Positions 26,952-35,901 of a stretch of 64,000 nt of DNA are shown piece by piece (position 1 is the stretch's first letter; the number at the start of each line of letters is the position of its first letter). A program made the position numbers and the translations under genes. The notes under the pieces are model-generated. The model was not told the DNA's origin and did not search any database. It saw only the letters and a list, made by a program, of their open reading frames with translations. Origin of the DNA: an uncultured Amylibacter sp. (GTDB lineage Bacteria > Pseudomonadota > Alphaproteobacteria > Rhodobacterales > Rhodobacteraceae); NCBI GenBank assembly GCA_943846615.1, contig OX044354.1, positions 496,001 to 560,000 on the forward strand, read 5' to 3'.

Positions 26952-27842
26952 ATGACCGCAACGAAACAACCGGCAATTACCCCAACAGATGATCCACGCA
27001 CGGCGCAGATTATTGGATTTGAACAGGGCGAATACCCTTACGCAACCAAGTTAAGCCGTAAGGAATACGAGCGTGAGAAGGCCGCCTTGCAAGTTGAATT
27101 GTTAAAGGTGCAACACTGGATCGAGGAGACGGGCCAGAAGATTGTCATCCTATTTGAGGGCCGTGATGCCGCTGGCAAGGGTGGTACGATTAAGCGATTT
27201 ATGGAACACCTAAACCCCCGCGCCGCTCGTGTTGTGGCATTAAACAAACCCAGCGACGAAGAGCGCGGTCAGTGGTTCTTCCAGCGCTACATCAAACACC
27301 TACCAACATCGGGTGAAATCGTGCTGTATGATCGTTCGTGGTACAACCGTGCGGGTGTCGAACGGGTGATGGATTTTTGCAAACCTAATGAATATCTAGA
27401 ATTCATGCGCCAGACTCCTGATCTGGAACGGATGCTGACGCGCAGTGGTATACTGCTGTACAAGTATTGGTTTTCCGTCACCCGCGAAGAGCAGCGTGCG
27501 CGGTTTACATCGCGTGAAACCGATCCGTTGAAACAATGGAAACTGTCGCCGATTGATCGCGCCAGCCTGAATAAATGGGACGACTATACAGAGGCCAAGG
27601 AGGCAATGTTCTTCTATACGGACACAGCAGATGCGCCGTGGACGGTGGTGCGTTCAAACGACAAGAAACGCGCGCGTTTGAATTGCATGAAACATTTCCT
27701 GTCAACGCTGAACTATCCGAACAAAGATTTGGACGTAGTGGGCCAGCCCGATCCAAAAATCATCCATCAGGTACAAAATACCGTACACGAGGCGGATCAT
27801 ATATTGGCATCATCGCTGCATCCCAAAGCGCGCAAGAAATAG
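26952..27842 (+). CDS. ppk2: polyphosphate kinase 2
   Basis: A 296-residue PPK2 of the single-domain class that phosphorylates nucleoside diphosphates from polyphosphate (or the reverse). Walker A is GRDAAGKGG at residues 70–78; the lid and Walker B region is visible as LYDRSWYNRAGVERVM, and FTSRETDPLKQWKLSPID is the usual conserved stretch. It follows a strong FNR-type promoter, so expression likely rises when oxygen falls, giving a route to ATP or GTP from stored polyphosphate. No ppk1 or exopolyphosphatase is nearby. Confidence 0.93.
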   Translation: MTATKQPAITPTDDPRTAQIIGFEQGEYPYATKLSRKEYEREKAALQVELLKVQHWIEETGQKIVILFEGRDAAGKGGTIKRFMEHLNPRAARVVALNKPSDEERGQWFFQRYIKHLPTSGEIVLYDRSWYNRAGVERVMDFCKPNEYLEFMRQTPDLERMLTRSGILLYKYWFSVTREEQRARFTSRETDPLKQWKLSPIDRASLNKWDDYTEAKEAMFFYTDTADAPWTVVRSNDKKRARLNCMKHFLSTLNYPNKDLDVVGQPDPKIIHQVQNTVHEADHILASSLHPKARKK

Positions 27843-27884
27843 GCAGATTTAGGCGCGAATTGACAGATCGAGGTGATCGTGATA

Positions 27885-27907
27885 ATTGGTAAAAAAATAT
27901 TACCAAT
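27885..27907. promoter_or_regulatory. perfect inverted repeat upstream of lldD, candidate operator
   Basis: ATTGGTAA (27885–27892), 7-base spacer AAAAATA, TTACCAAT (27900–27907) lie 10 bases before the lldD start. ATTGGT/ACCAAT halves are typical of GntR/LldR/PdhR operators, though those usually have a shorter spacer. Its position would block ribosome or polymerase access; no regulator gene is adjacent. Confidence 0.45.
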
Positions 27908-27917
27908 CGAGAATATC

Positions 27918-29084
27918 ATGGCCTTAATCACCACTATCGACGACTTTAAACCGATCTACAAACGCCGTGTGCCCAAGATGTTTTATGATTACGCCGAAAG
28001 CGGGTCATGGACGGAGCAGACGTTTCGCGAAAACGTTTCGGACTTTGAGAAAATCTATTTCCGCCAAAAGGTGGCGGTGGATATTTCAAACCGCACGACA
28101 ACGTCGCAAATGATTGGTCAGGACGTGGCGATGCCCGTGGCGCTGGCGCCTGTTGGGTTGACGGGGTTGCAATGTGCGGATGGGGAAATCAAGGCCGCGC
28201 GTGCGGCAGAGGAATTTGGCGTACCGTTTACGCTGTCCACTATGTCGATTTGTTCGATCGAAGACGTCGCGGCCGCAACGACCAAGCCGTTTTGGTTTCA
28301 ACTGTATTGCATGAATGACCGCCCCTTTATCGAAAACTTGATTGATCGTGCCAAGGCGGCGGGGTGTTCGGCGTTGGTCATAACGTTGGATTTGCAAATT
28401 CTGGGCCAACGTCACAAAGACATTAAAAACAACATGACCGCCCCGCCTAAATTGACAATCAAAAACATGATCAACATGGCAACCAAGCCGCGTTGGTGCA
28501 TGGGGATGTTGGGTACCAAACGCCATGATTTCGCGAATATCATCGGACATGCGTCGGGCGTAGAAAGTTTAACCAGCTTGTCTGAGTGGTCAGCGAATAA
28601 CTTACTCAAAACACTAAATTGGGATGATCTGGATTGGATGATCAAACGCTGGGGTGGCAAGGTGATTTTGAAAGGTATCCAAGACGTAGAAGATGCCAAA
28701 ATGGCGGTGAAAACCGGTGCGGATGCGATTGTTGTTTCCAATCACGGTGGGCGGCAGTTGGATGGCGCATTGTCATCCATCCGATCCCTGCCCGATATCA
28801 TTGATGCAGTCGGCAATGACATAGAGGTCTGGATGGACAGCGGCATTCGTTCGGGCCAAGACGTGGCCAAGGCAGTGGCGCTGGGCGCAACAGGCGTAAT
28901 GATCGGGCGACCCTTTGTGTATGGGCTGGGCGCGATGGGTCAGGCGGGTGTAACCAAGGTGTTGGATATCATTCATAAGGAATTGGACACGACGATTGCC
29001 TTGTGTGGAGAGCGTAGCATTGCGGGGATGACCCGCGATAATCTGCTGGTGCCCAAAGGGTTTCGTGGGGATTGGGAAGACTAA
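27918..29084 (+). CDS. lldD: FMN-dependent L-lactate / alpha-hydroxy-acid dehydrogenase
   Basis: A 388-residue member of the FMN alpha-hydroxy-acid oxidase family, probably the respiratory L-lactate dehydrogenase. Visible elements are the N-terminal FYDYAESGSWTEQTF, the flavin-binding MPVALAPVGLTG, LSTMSICSIED, catalytic lysine in GKVILKGI and the histidine in VVSNHGGRQLDGA, ending in GATGVMIGRPFVYGL. The start at 27918 is chosen because MALITTIDDFKPIYKRR is the usual N-terminus; the GTG at 27873 would translate through the inverted repeat. Glycolate or another 2-hydroxyacid is a possible substrate. Confidence 0.85.
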   Translation: MALITTIDDFKPIYKRRVPKMFYDYAESGSWTEQTFRENVSDFEKIYFRQKVAVDISNRTTTSQMIGQDVAMPVALAPVGLTGLQCADGEIKAARAAEEFGVPFTLSTMSICSIEDVAAATTKPFWFQLYCMNDRPFIENLIDRAKAAGCSALVITLDLQILGQRHKDIKNNMTAPPKLTIKNMINMATKPRWCMGMLGTKRHDFANIIGHASGVESLTSLSEWSANNLLKTLNWDDLDWMIKRWGGKVILKGIQDVEDAKMAVKTGADAIVVSNHGGRQLDGALSSIRSLPDIIDAVGNDIEVWMDSGIRSGQDVAKAVALGATGVMIGRPFVYGLGAMGQAGVTKVLDIIHKELDTTIALCGERSIAGMTRDNLLVPKGFRGDWED

Positions 29085-29425
29085 GCGTTCAGTTTAGCTA
29101 ACCAGACCATGAATTCCATATCCAAACCTTGTTGGATAGCCACTGTGATCTTCTGTTCGACAAATGCGCGTGAGTGGGATTTGGTTTCGTCATATGTCCA
29201 TTTGTCTTCACCTTCCAGCCCGAGACTGCTTAAATCCAAGCGTAATGGGTGATTGATGCCACGTTGTTTGACTTCATATGCTTCAATAGATTGTACGTAG
29301 TGACCATGAGAATACATGGCATCTAAGCAGGCAAGAAGCTCTTGGCTGTTTAACGCAGGTGACCCCTTGGCCGTAAGTGCTTGTGACACTACATTTTCAA
29401 TCTCATGTCTATTCAATTGAAACAT
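29081..29425 (-). CDS. hypothetical protein
   Basis: A 114-residue soluble protein I do not recognise. It has no signal peptide or membrane segment; the N-terminal half is helical ([41 protein letters not shown] in parts) and the C-terminus ends [12 protein letters not shown]. The ATG at 29425 has AGAAAG upstream and is preferred to an ATG 15 codons earlier. It converges on lldD with overlapping stop codons and is divergent from rplY. Confidence 0.55.
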   Translation of the reverse strand: MFQLNRHEIENVVSQALTAKGSPALNSQELLACLDAMYSHGHYVQSIEAYEVKQRGINHPLRLDLSSLGLEGEDKWTYDETKSHSRAFVEQKITVAIQQGLDMEFMVWLAKLNA

Positions 29426-29594
29426 GCTTTCTTTTGGGATCATGAAAAGACAACTTGATCTGACGATCACGACTTGTCAATTGGCTCTCACTCACCGTCA
29501 CAAACCCCTTCACATTCCACAGAATCTGTCCTATAGGACGCGTTCACTGGCCTTACACCCCTGGAGGAAGGCCTTAATTATATGGAGAATTATC

Positions 29595-30251
29595 ATGGCA
29601 GGAAAAATTCCTGATCTAGAATTAACGCCACGTGCGGGGACAGGCAAGGGAGCCGCCCGCGCTGCACGTCGCGAAGGCCTTGTGCCAGGTGTTGTATATG
29701 GTGGTGGCGAAGAGCCACAAGCCGTAACAATCCCGTTCAACATCTTGCTTAAGAAATTGAAAGACGGTGGCTTTATGTCAACGTTGTACAATCTTAAAGT
29801 TGAAGGTGCTGAAGATGTGCGTGCTGTTTGTCGTGGCGTTCAACGCGACGTTGTTAAAGATTTGCCAACGCACATCGATTTCTTGCGTCTAAAACGCGAC
29901 AGCCGTATCAACATGAACATCCCTGTTCACTTCCTAAACGAAGAAGAATGTGCTGGCCTGAAAAAAGGTGGTTCATTGAACATCGTACGTGCCGAAGTTG
30001 AATTGATGGTGACTGCGGGCGATATCCCTGATCACATCGAAGTTGACTTGTTGGAAATGGAAATTGGTGATTCAGCGAATATCTCTGACATCAAATTGCC
30101 AGAAGGTTCGCGCCCAGTTATCACGGATCGTGATTTCGTAATCGCCAACATCGCAGCACCAGGTGGTGCAGCGGATGAGGACGAAGACGACGCAGAAGCA
30201 GTTGAAGGTGAAGAAGCGCCAGCAGCTGAAGAAGGTGCTGCTGAAGAATAA
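29595..30251 (+). CDS. rplY: 50S ribosomal protein L25/general stress protein Ctc
   Basis: A 218-residue L25 of the long Ctc type: the N-terminal 5S-rRNA-binding domain ([23 protein letters not shown]) and a C-terminal TL5 domain ([21 protein letters not shown]), then an acidic Glu/Ala/Asp-rich tail. The start at 29595 follows GGAG; a long in-frame extension to 29424 is not homologous to L25. It is normally followed by pth in alphaproteobacteria; here a Sel1 gene sits between. A strong terminator lies 24 bases downstream. Confidence 0.95.
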   Translation: MAGKIPDLELTPRAGTGKGAARAARREGLVPGVVYGGGEEPQAVTIPFNILLKKLKDGGFMSTLYNLKVEGAEDVRAVCRGVQRDVVKDLPTHIDFLRLKRDSRINMNIPVHFLNEEECAGLKKGGSLNIVRAEVELMVTAGDIPDHIEVDLLEMEIGDSANISDIKLPEGSRPVITDRDFVIANIAAPGGAADEDEDDAEAVEGEEAPAAEEGAAEE

Positions 30252-30274
30252 TTCAGCCCCCTTTAAAGAATTAG

Positions 30275-30308
30275 AAAGCCCGTGCAATTTGCGCGGGCTT
30301 TTTGTTTG
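30275..30308 (+). terminator. intrinsic terminator after rplY
   Basis: AAAGCCCGTGC (30275–30285), loop AATTT, GCGCGGGCTTT (30291–30301) with one G·T wobble, followed by TTTGTTTG. Confidence 0.85.
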
Positions 30309-30361
30309 TTTGATTTTTCACGCGACAACGATAAGCTTTTGGAAATGTAAGGACCTACCAT

Positions 30362-31600
30362 ATGCCACGTTGTAACCGTTTTTTGTTCCCGATCTTGGTT
30401 TTATTCCTATCCCTTGCCCCGCCCGCGATGGCTGAACGCTGGGCATTTGATTCAGAAAACAATGAATCCTATTTGGGCGACAAGGCAGTGGTGTTTTACA
30501 GCCAACAGCGCGACTTGTGGTTGATCCAATTTGCGGTGCATAAATCGGTTGCCTTCACCAATCCCAAAATCGGCTTTTTGCAAAGCGACGGCTCATGGAT
30601 CAGCTACGATATTGACGCCAAAGTATTGGGAAACAAATATCTGCCATCGCGCAACCACAGCATTTCACAATTCCCATTAAGCCCCAAAATAATGGAACTG
30701 TTGATGAGCAGCCAAAAGGTTGTCTATAGCATTGGTGATCATAACTATCACGTGGCACTGGATGGATCGCGCGCCGCGTTGACAGATATGGTTGATAACC
30801 TGCAATATTTTTTAGCCGCCGAGGATGATAAACAACATGCCATCGCACAGGCGAAATCAGATGCCGAACAGGCCAGAACGCGCGCCATTCAGGCCGTGGC
30901 CATTTGCGATAACGCGGCGGGTGATCCATGGGATCAACATGTGGTTGGAACAGGACTGGATTGGGATGAACTGGATGGTGCCCATGGTGTGGCCGCATGC
31001 GAACACGCATTATCACAATCGGCATTAACAGACGCCGACAGGCCACGTATCACATATCAATTGGGACGTGCATTGGATAAAATCGGCGACCCACGATCAT
31101 TAGATCACATCAAACAGGCCAGTTTGAAATTAAATTACGCCGCTGCGATTTATCATTTAGCATTATTTTTCGAAGACGGCCTATACGCCGCCAAAGACCC
31201 CGTTCAGGCCAAGGCGGCGATGCGTGCGGCCGCCAGCAGGGGATATATCCCCGCCAAATTCCGCGTCGGCCAAGAGATGTTCAAAACAGCCACCACCGAT
31301 GCTGAAAAATACGATGCAGAGGATTTGTTGAAAGAAGCAGCCGATGCCGAATATTTACCAGCCCTAGTTTATTGGGGGAACTTGGTCGTAGATGGCAAAA
31401 CATCAATGACCACCACAATATTGGGCCGTTTAACCCTGCAAAAAGCATCTAAGGCTGGTAGCAGTGTCGCCAGCCTTAAGCTGTATGAATTATTCCTGAC
31501 AGGGAAAACAACTGTGGCGAATCCGATCAAAGCCGAAAGCTATCTAAAACTGGCGGCGCAACAGGGCAACAAAGAGGCGCGCTCAATATTGGGCGAATAA
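30362..31600 (+). CDS. exported Sel1-repeat protein
   Basis: A 412-residue protein with a signal peptide (LFPILVLFLSLAPPAMAE), an N-terminal beta-rich domain of about 110 residues, a helical linker (AIAQAKSDAEQARTRAIQAV, coiled-coil-like) and several Sel1 repeats in the C-terminal half (AAIYHLALFFEDG, AMRAAASRGYIPAKFRVGQ, ALVYWGNLVVDG, SYLKLAAQQGNKEARSILG). It separates rplY from pth, an unusual position. Function unknown; periplasmic scaffold is plausible. Confidence 0.72.
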   Translation: MPRCNRFLFPILVLFLSLAPPAMAERWAFDSENNESYLGDKAVVFYSQQRDLWLIQFAVHKSVAFTNPKIGFLQSDGSWISYDIDAKVLGNKYLPSRNHSISQFPLSPKIMELLMSSQKVVYSIGDHNYHVALDGSRAALTDMVDNLQYFLAAEDDKQHAIAQAKSDAEQARTRAIQAVAICDNAAGDPWDQHVVGTGLDWDELDGAHGVAACEHALSQSALTDADRPRITYQLGRALDKIGDPRSLDHIKQASLKLNYAAAIYHLALFFEDGLYAAKDPVQAKAAMRAAASRGYIPAKFRVGQEMFKTATTDAEKYDAEDLLKEAADAEYLPALVYWGNLVVDGKTSMTTTILGRLTLQKASKAGSSVASLKLYELFLTGKTTVANPIKAESYLKLAAQQGNKEARSILGE

Positions 31601-31660
31601 GGTTTTCGTTTGCGATGCGCAATCAGCCCGCGTAAACATTGCGCAAAATAGAGGTTTGTG

Positions 31661-32338
31661 ATGAAACTGTTTGTCGGTCTGGGTAATCCCGGTACGAAAT
31701 ATCAAAATAACCGCCATAACATCGGGTTTATGGCGCTGGATCAGATCGCATCGGATCACGGGTTTTCCCCTTGGAAGAAGAAGTTTCAGGGCTTGGTCGC
31801 CGATGGGCGTTTGGGGCGTGAAAAGGTGACCCTGTTAAAACCCGAAACATTCATGAACCTGTCGGGTCAATCCGTGGGCGAAGCTATGCGGTTTTATAAA
31901 ATCACCCCCGCCGATGTTGTGGTATTTCACGACGAATTGGATTTGGCGCCTGCGAAAATAAAATGCAAAACCGGCGGTGGCCATGCGGGCCATAATGGAT
32001 TGCGTTCCATTCACCAACATATCGGCGTGGAATATGATCGCGTGCGCATGGGGATCGGCCATCCAGGGCATAAGGATAAGGTCGCATCATATGTGTTGAA
32101 TGATTTCGCCAAGGCGGAACAGAATTGGCTGGATGATGTGATCCGTGGGGTCGGCGATGGTGCAGTGTTTCTGGCCGAAGGCGAGCCATCAAAATTCATG
32201 AATGCGGTGGCAATGCGCACAGTGCCGCAACGTCCCAAACCCAAAGCAGCAAAAAAACCTGTAGAGGTAAAGCAAGCACCCGTTATCGAAGATACGCGCA
32301 GTGCGATGCAAAAGCTGATGGATAAATTCGGAAAGTAA
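31661..32338 (+). CDS. pth: peptidyl-tRNA hydrolase
   Basis: A 225-residue peptidyl-tRNA hydrolase, which recycles tRNA from drop-off peptidyl-tRNA. Catalytic H19 lies in the GNPGTKYQNNRHNIGF motif, with further family residues in FMNLSGQSV and GGGHAGHNGLRSI. The C-terminus has a Lys/Pro/Ala-rich extension (KPKAAKKPVEVKQAP) seen in alphaproteobacterial forms. A GTG directly before the ATG is also possible as start. The next gene begins 4 bases later. Confidence 0.95.
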   Translation: MKLFVGLGNPGTKYQNNRHNIGFMALDQIASDHGFSPWKKKFQGLVADGRLGREKVTLLKPETFMNLSGQSVGEAMRFYKITPADVVVFHDELDLAPAKIKCKTGGGHAGHNGLRSIHQHIGVEYDRVRMGIGHPGHKDKVASYVLNDFAKAEQNWLDDVIRGVGDGAVFLAEGEPSKFMNAVAMRTVPQRPKPKAAKKPVEVKQAPVIEDTRSAMQKLMDKFGK

Positions 32339-32342
32339 GCCC

Positions 32343-33548
32343 ATGGATATCGCCCAAATCACAGATACCGCCGCCGCAATTGGTGGGCGGCTGATACGGG
32401 GCGATTTCAAGGGGCTATCGCGGTTGATGAAAATCAACACGCTGTTTGATGCAGATAAAATCGTTTGGAATTTCACCAATATGGATCAACTGGCGGAAAC
32501 GCGGATGATGCCATGCGCATCCCCTGCGCCCACTGCCCTGCCCCATGCGCCGTGTGATTTGATCGACCGCTATACGTTTCAGGGTAAAACAACGACGCTG
32601 GCGGATTACAAGGTTGATCGCAATGTCACGTCTTTCTTGGTGATCAAAGATGGGAAAATCGCCCAAGAGGAATATTTGCAAGGCACGCGTGCGGATGATC
32701 TACGGATTTCATGGTCGATGGCCAAAAGCGTGGTTTCCCTGTTGTTGGGCGCATTGATCGACAAAGGCTTGATCGATATCACCGCGTTGGACGAAAAAAT
32801 CGTGGATCATGTGCCCAGCCTGTGCGGTTCGGGGTACGATGGGCCTACATTGCGTAATGTATTACAGATGAGCAGTGGCGTCGCATTTAACGAGGATTAT
32901 CTTGATTACCATTCCGACATCAACCGCATGGGCCGCGTTTTGGCCATCGGTGGATCGATGGATGAATTCGCGGCCAGCTTGGGCAAACGTTGGGAACCAG
33001 GCACCTATATGCATTATGTTTCCGTCGATACCCATGTAATCGGCATGGTGATCCGCGCCATTACGGGCGTCGATATCAGCAGCCTGACAATCGACCACAT
33101 TTTCAAACCCTTGGGTTTCGAACGTGATCCATATTTCCTGACCGACAGTTTCGATGAACCATTTATTCTGGGCGGTCTGAACATGACCACGCGCGACTAT
33201 GCCCGCATCGGTTTGATGGTGTTAAACGGTGGTATGGTGGGTGATACCCGCGTGGTTTCACAGGAATGGTTGAATTTATCCATGGCACCGTCTGCACCCC
33301 CACCATCCCCAGAGAAAGCCGCGACGCCAGAGGGCTGGATGAAATACGGCATGCAATGGTGGATCCCCGGCGATGCAATCGGCGGCGAGGTTTACGGCAT
33401 TGGTATCTATGGGCAATATTTGTATTTGAACCCGAAACATAACGTCGTGATTACCCAAAATGGCGGCGATATAAATTTCAAAGATGGCAATGGAATTGTT
33501 GAGCAGGAATGTTTGGCGCTGTTTCGTCAAATCGCCGAAAGCTTATAA
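32343..33548 (+). CDS. serine beta-lactamase-like hydrolase
   Basis: A 401-residue member of the class C beta-lactamase / DD-peptidase / 6-aminohexanoate-dimer-hydrolase group. The SxxK nucleophile motif is S125-M-A-K128, a YVS triad appears as HYVSVDTH, and a C-terminal TQNGGDI takes the place of the KTG motif. There is no signal peptide, so it is probably cytoplasmic, closer to NylB-like esterases than to true lactamases. It follows pth by 4 bases and may be cotranscribed. Natural substrate unknown. Confidence 0.8.
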   Translation: MDIAQITDTAAAIGGRLIRGDFKGLSRLMKINTLFDADKIVWNFTNMDQLAETRMMPCASPAPTALPHAPCDLIDRYTFQGKTTTLADYKVDRNVTSFLVIKDGKIAQEEYLQGTRADDLRISWSMAKSVVSLLLGALIDKGLIDITALDEKIVDHVPSLCGSGYDGPTLRNVLQMSSGVAFNEDYLDYHSDINRMGRVLAIGGSMDEFAASLGKRWEPGTYMHYVSVDTHVIGMVIRAITGVDISSLTIDHIFKPLGFERDPYFLTDSFDEPFILGGLNMTTRDYARIGLMVLNGGMVGDTRVVSQEWLNLSMAPSAPPPSPEKAATPEGWMKYGMQWWIPGDAIGGEVYGIGIYGQYLYLNPKHNVVITQNGGDINFKDGNGIVEQECLALFRQIAESL

Positions 33549-33615
33549 AATCCGCACAGATTTACGATTTCCAAAGGATTGATTGACTACAAACAATTCA
33601 CATTGGGGGATTGTG

Positions 33616-34188
33616 ATGATGCGTTGGGTTCTTGTTTCGATACTTATTCTGTTTGGGCAATATGCACAGGCGCAAGACAGGCACGTGGATATTTTCGGTG
33701 GTTTCACTACCAAGGATCGCTTGGTCGTAGCACAGATTGCACGCGTCACTGCGGGCGATACCGCCTTTGGTGTACGTGCGATGCAATCCGATTTTATTTT
33801 ACCAGATTTCGATGTGGGCCTGGGCATGTCTCACACCCGCAAAATTTATACAAACCTATCGCCGAACCAAATCGCGGCAACATCATTGATGGTTGTGGCG
33901 CAGTATGCGCTATTTCGCGCGGAAACCATTACGATCTATGGCGGCGGTGGATTGGGGGCTGTGCATTTAAAACATGACGATGTGCTGGGTGGCTATGCGA
34001 ATGATGCGGTGATTTTAGGGGGTGAACTTACCTTCGGGGTAAGGTTTCAAATCGCAAGCCAGCTGAATTTGTTTATCGAGGGTCAATATACCCGATCCAA
34101 AGATGTACTTGTGGTGAACTATCCTGCCACGCGCGATGCGGCGTTTCACAATCGTGCGGTTGTTGTTGGTTTGCGCCACAGTTTTTAG
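33616..34188 (+). CDS. small outer-membrane beta-barrel protein
   Basis: A 190-residue exported protein: signal peptide (MRWVLVSILILFGQYAQA) then alternating amphipathic strands (FDVGLGMSHTRKIY; ITIYGGGGLGAVHL; LTFGVRFQIASQLNLFIEGQYT) ending in the aromatic GLRHSF, the usual C-terminal signal for outer-membrane insertion. Start is ATG 33616 or the next codon, after GGGGG. Family resembles 8-stranded OmpA/OmpW-like barrels of unknown role. Confidence 0.72.
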   Translation: MMRWVLVSILILFGQYAQAQDRHVDIFGGFTTKDRLVVAQIARVTAGDTAFGVRAMQSDFILPDFDVGLGMSHTRKIYTNLSPNQIAATSLMVVAQYALFRAETITIYGGGGLGAVHLKHDDVLGGYANDAVILGGELTFGVRFQIASQLNLFIEGQYTRSKDVLVVNYPATRDAAFHNRAVVVGLRHSF

Positions 34189-34301
34189 GGATTTACGATC
34201 ACCAATATGTGTACCCGTCAACTATTTAGAATTATTCTAAACATTGACTTCCCCTGTCGCGATGGTCATATTTAACCCACCCGATATAGGATACAGAACC
34301 C

Positions 34302-34863
34302 ATGTTTATTCAGACAGAATCCACACCAAATCCAGCTACGTTGAAATTCCTGCCGGGTCAGACGGTTATGGCCGTTGGCACTGCTGATTTTCCAACACCC
34401 GAATCTGGAACAACATCGCCATTGGCAAAACGCGTTTTTGCGGTTGAGGGCACTGTTGGCGTCTTTTTCGGTCCTGATTTCGTGACAGTCACCAAGGCAG
34501 AAGGCGTTGAATGGGATCACATCAAACCCGCATTGCTGGGCGCGATCATGGAACATTTCCAATCAGGTCAACCCGTAGTCGAAGGGCGACGATAACGCAG
34601 GCGGCCATGCAGAACACAGCGGCGAAGACAGCGAAATCGTGAACCAAATCAAAGAATTACTGGACACACGCGTCCGTCCAGCCGTAGCCCAAGATGGTGG
34701 CGACATCACATTCCACGGGTTCGAGCGCGGGGTCGTTTACCTACACATGCAAGGCGCCTGTGCAGGTTGCCCATCGTCCACTGTGACGTTGAAAATGGGT
34801 ATCGAAAACCTGTTGCGCCATTACATTCCAGAAGTAACAGAGGTACGCCCTGTTGCTGCCTGA
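34302..34863 (+). pseudogene. NifU-type Fe–S scaffold (Nfu), split by a one-base frameshift
   Basis: Two adjacent pieces make up one Nfu protein: an N-terminal Nfu domain (34302–34595, starting MFIQTESTPNPATLKF) and a NifU-like Fe–S domain (GTG 34639–34863) with the cluster ligands in GACAGCPSS. The first piece stops at TAA shortly after VVEG. Removing one G from the GGG at 34584–34586 restores a single frame through the linker ([18 protein letters not shown]) into the second domain, giving 186 residues, the normal length of this family. The gene provides Fe–S clusters to client enzymes. Whether the extra base is real, a sequencing error or a recoding site cannot be told here; both halves look otherwise intact and under selection. 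Confidence 0.8.
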
Positions 34864-35494
34864 TCCAACTATTTTGGCATTCGATACATCGACCGCGCAC
34901 TGCGCGGTCGCTTTGTTTATCGGCGGCGAGATCGTGTCGGAACACATCGAACCTATGACCAAAGGCCAAGCGGAACGCCTTTTCCCATTGTGCGAGGAGG
35001 TGTTGGCGAACGCGAATGTCACTTGGGCAGATTTGGACGCGATTGGCGTTTGTGTTGGCCCTGGGAATTTCACGGGCGTGCGTGTTGGCGTATCTGCAGC
35101 GCGTGGTTTGGCTTTGTCGCTTGGTAAACCTGCCATTGGTATTTCCAGACTGGAAGCAATGGGATTAGACTGCAAAGATACCGCAACAGTGGTGATGGAT
35201 GCCCGTCGTAAACGGGCCTATGTACAGACGTTTCACGATGGCATCGCCACGGGCGAACCTGTTTTGACACCGATTGATGAATTGGACACAACGGCATCCG
35301 TTGTCATGTCTCCTGATGATGCACTGGTGGATATGTTTATGGATCAACGCGCCCCGAAATTGTCATTGCCCAGTGCGATCATTCAGATCGCAGTCAGTAG
35401 GATCGACGCGGATAATCCACGCCCTGCACCTCTATACCTTCAGGATGCAGGCGCGGCATTGCCCAGTGATCCCGCCCCAGCTATCCTGCCATGA
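34853..35494 (+). CDS. tsaB: tRNA threonylcarbamoyladenosine biosynthesis protein TsaB
   Basis: A 213-residue ASKHA-fold protein, partner of TsaD and TsaE in making t6A at tRNA position 37. The N-terminal [15 protein letters not shown] and [23 protein letters not shown] motifs are diagnostic. The only plausible start is a TTG at 34853, overlapping the end of the nfu gene by 11 bases. It overlaps rimI downstream by ATGA, the usual tsaB–rimI pairing. Confidence 0.9.
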   Translation: MLPDPTILAFDTSTAHCAVALFIGGEIVSEHIEPMTKGQAERLFPLCEEVLANANVTWADLDAIGVCVGPGNFTGVRVGVSAARGLALSLGKPAIGISRLEAMGLDCKDTATVVMDARRKRAYVQTFHDGIATGEPVLTPIDELDTTASVVMSPDDALVDMFMDQRAPKLSLPSAIIQIAVSRIDADNPRPAPLYLQDAGAALPSDPAPAILP

Positions 35495-35901
35495 CACCCG
35501 AACGTTTGGCGGCATTACATGGTGACTGCTTCACCATCCCGCGCCCATGGTCAGCGGATGAGTTTCGCGGACTATTAACCCAGAAAAACATCCACCTGAT
35601 CAGCCACCCACATGGTTTCGCATTGATCAGTATCGCTGGCCCCGAAGCGGAATTATTAACCCTCGCCGTTGATCCAGATCAGCGCCGTCAGGGTTTTGCA
35701 AATACGCTGATGGCTGACATGGAAACCCATTGTCGCGCAGAAAACGTCGAAGAGGTTTTCCTAGAGGTCGTCGATACAAACGCTCCCGCACGCGCATTAT
35801 ACGTCGCCTGCGGATACACTGTGAAGGGCGCGCGCAAGGATTATTACAACGGCCCCAATGGCACCAAGGTCAGCGCTGTCGTTATGGCAAAAACACTCTA
35901 G
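35491..35901 (+). CDS. rimI: GNAT acetyltransferase, RimI-like
   Basis: A 136-residue GNAT N-acetyltransferase. Acetyl-CoA binding is seen in LAVDPDQRRQGFANTLMADM and the C-terminal NAPARALYVACGYTVKGARKDYY. RimI acetylates the N-terminal alanine of ribosomal protein S18. It overlaps tsaB by ATGA, and its stop codon overlaps the stop of the convergent SDR as CTAG. Confidence 0.87.
   Translation: MTPERLAALHGDCFTIPRPWSADEFRGLLTQKNIHLISHPHGFALISIAGPEAELLTLAVDPDQRRQGFANTLMADMETHCRAENVEEVFLEVVDTNAPARALYVACGYTVKGARKDYYNGPNGTKVSAVVMAKTL

Noticed and set aside
29424..29594. 57-residue N-terminal extension of L25
   Set aside because: The extension overlaps the divergent small gene and has no L25 homology; ATG 29595 with GGAG is the normal start.
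34639..34863. Treating the C-terminal NifU domain as an independent small gene
   Set aside because: The upstream linker is preserved in its frame back to the exact point where the first domain stops, so one frameshifted gene explains both pieces better.
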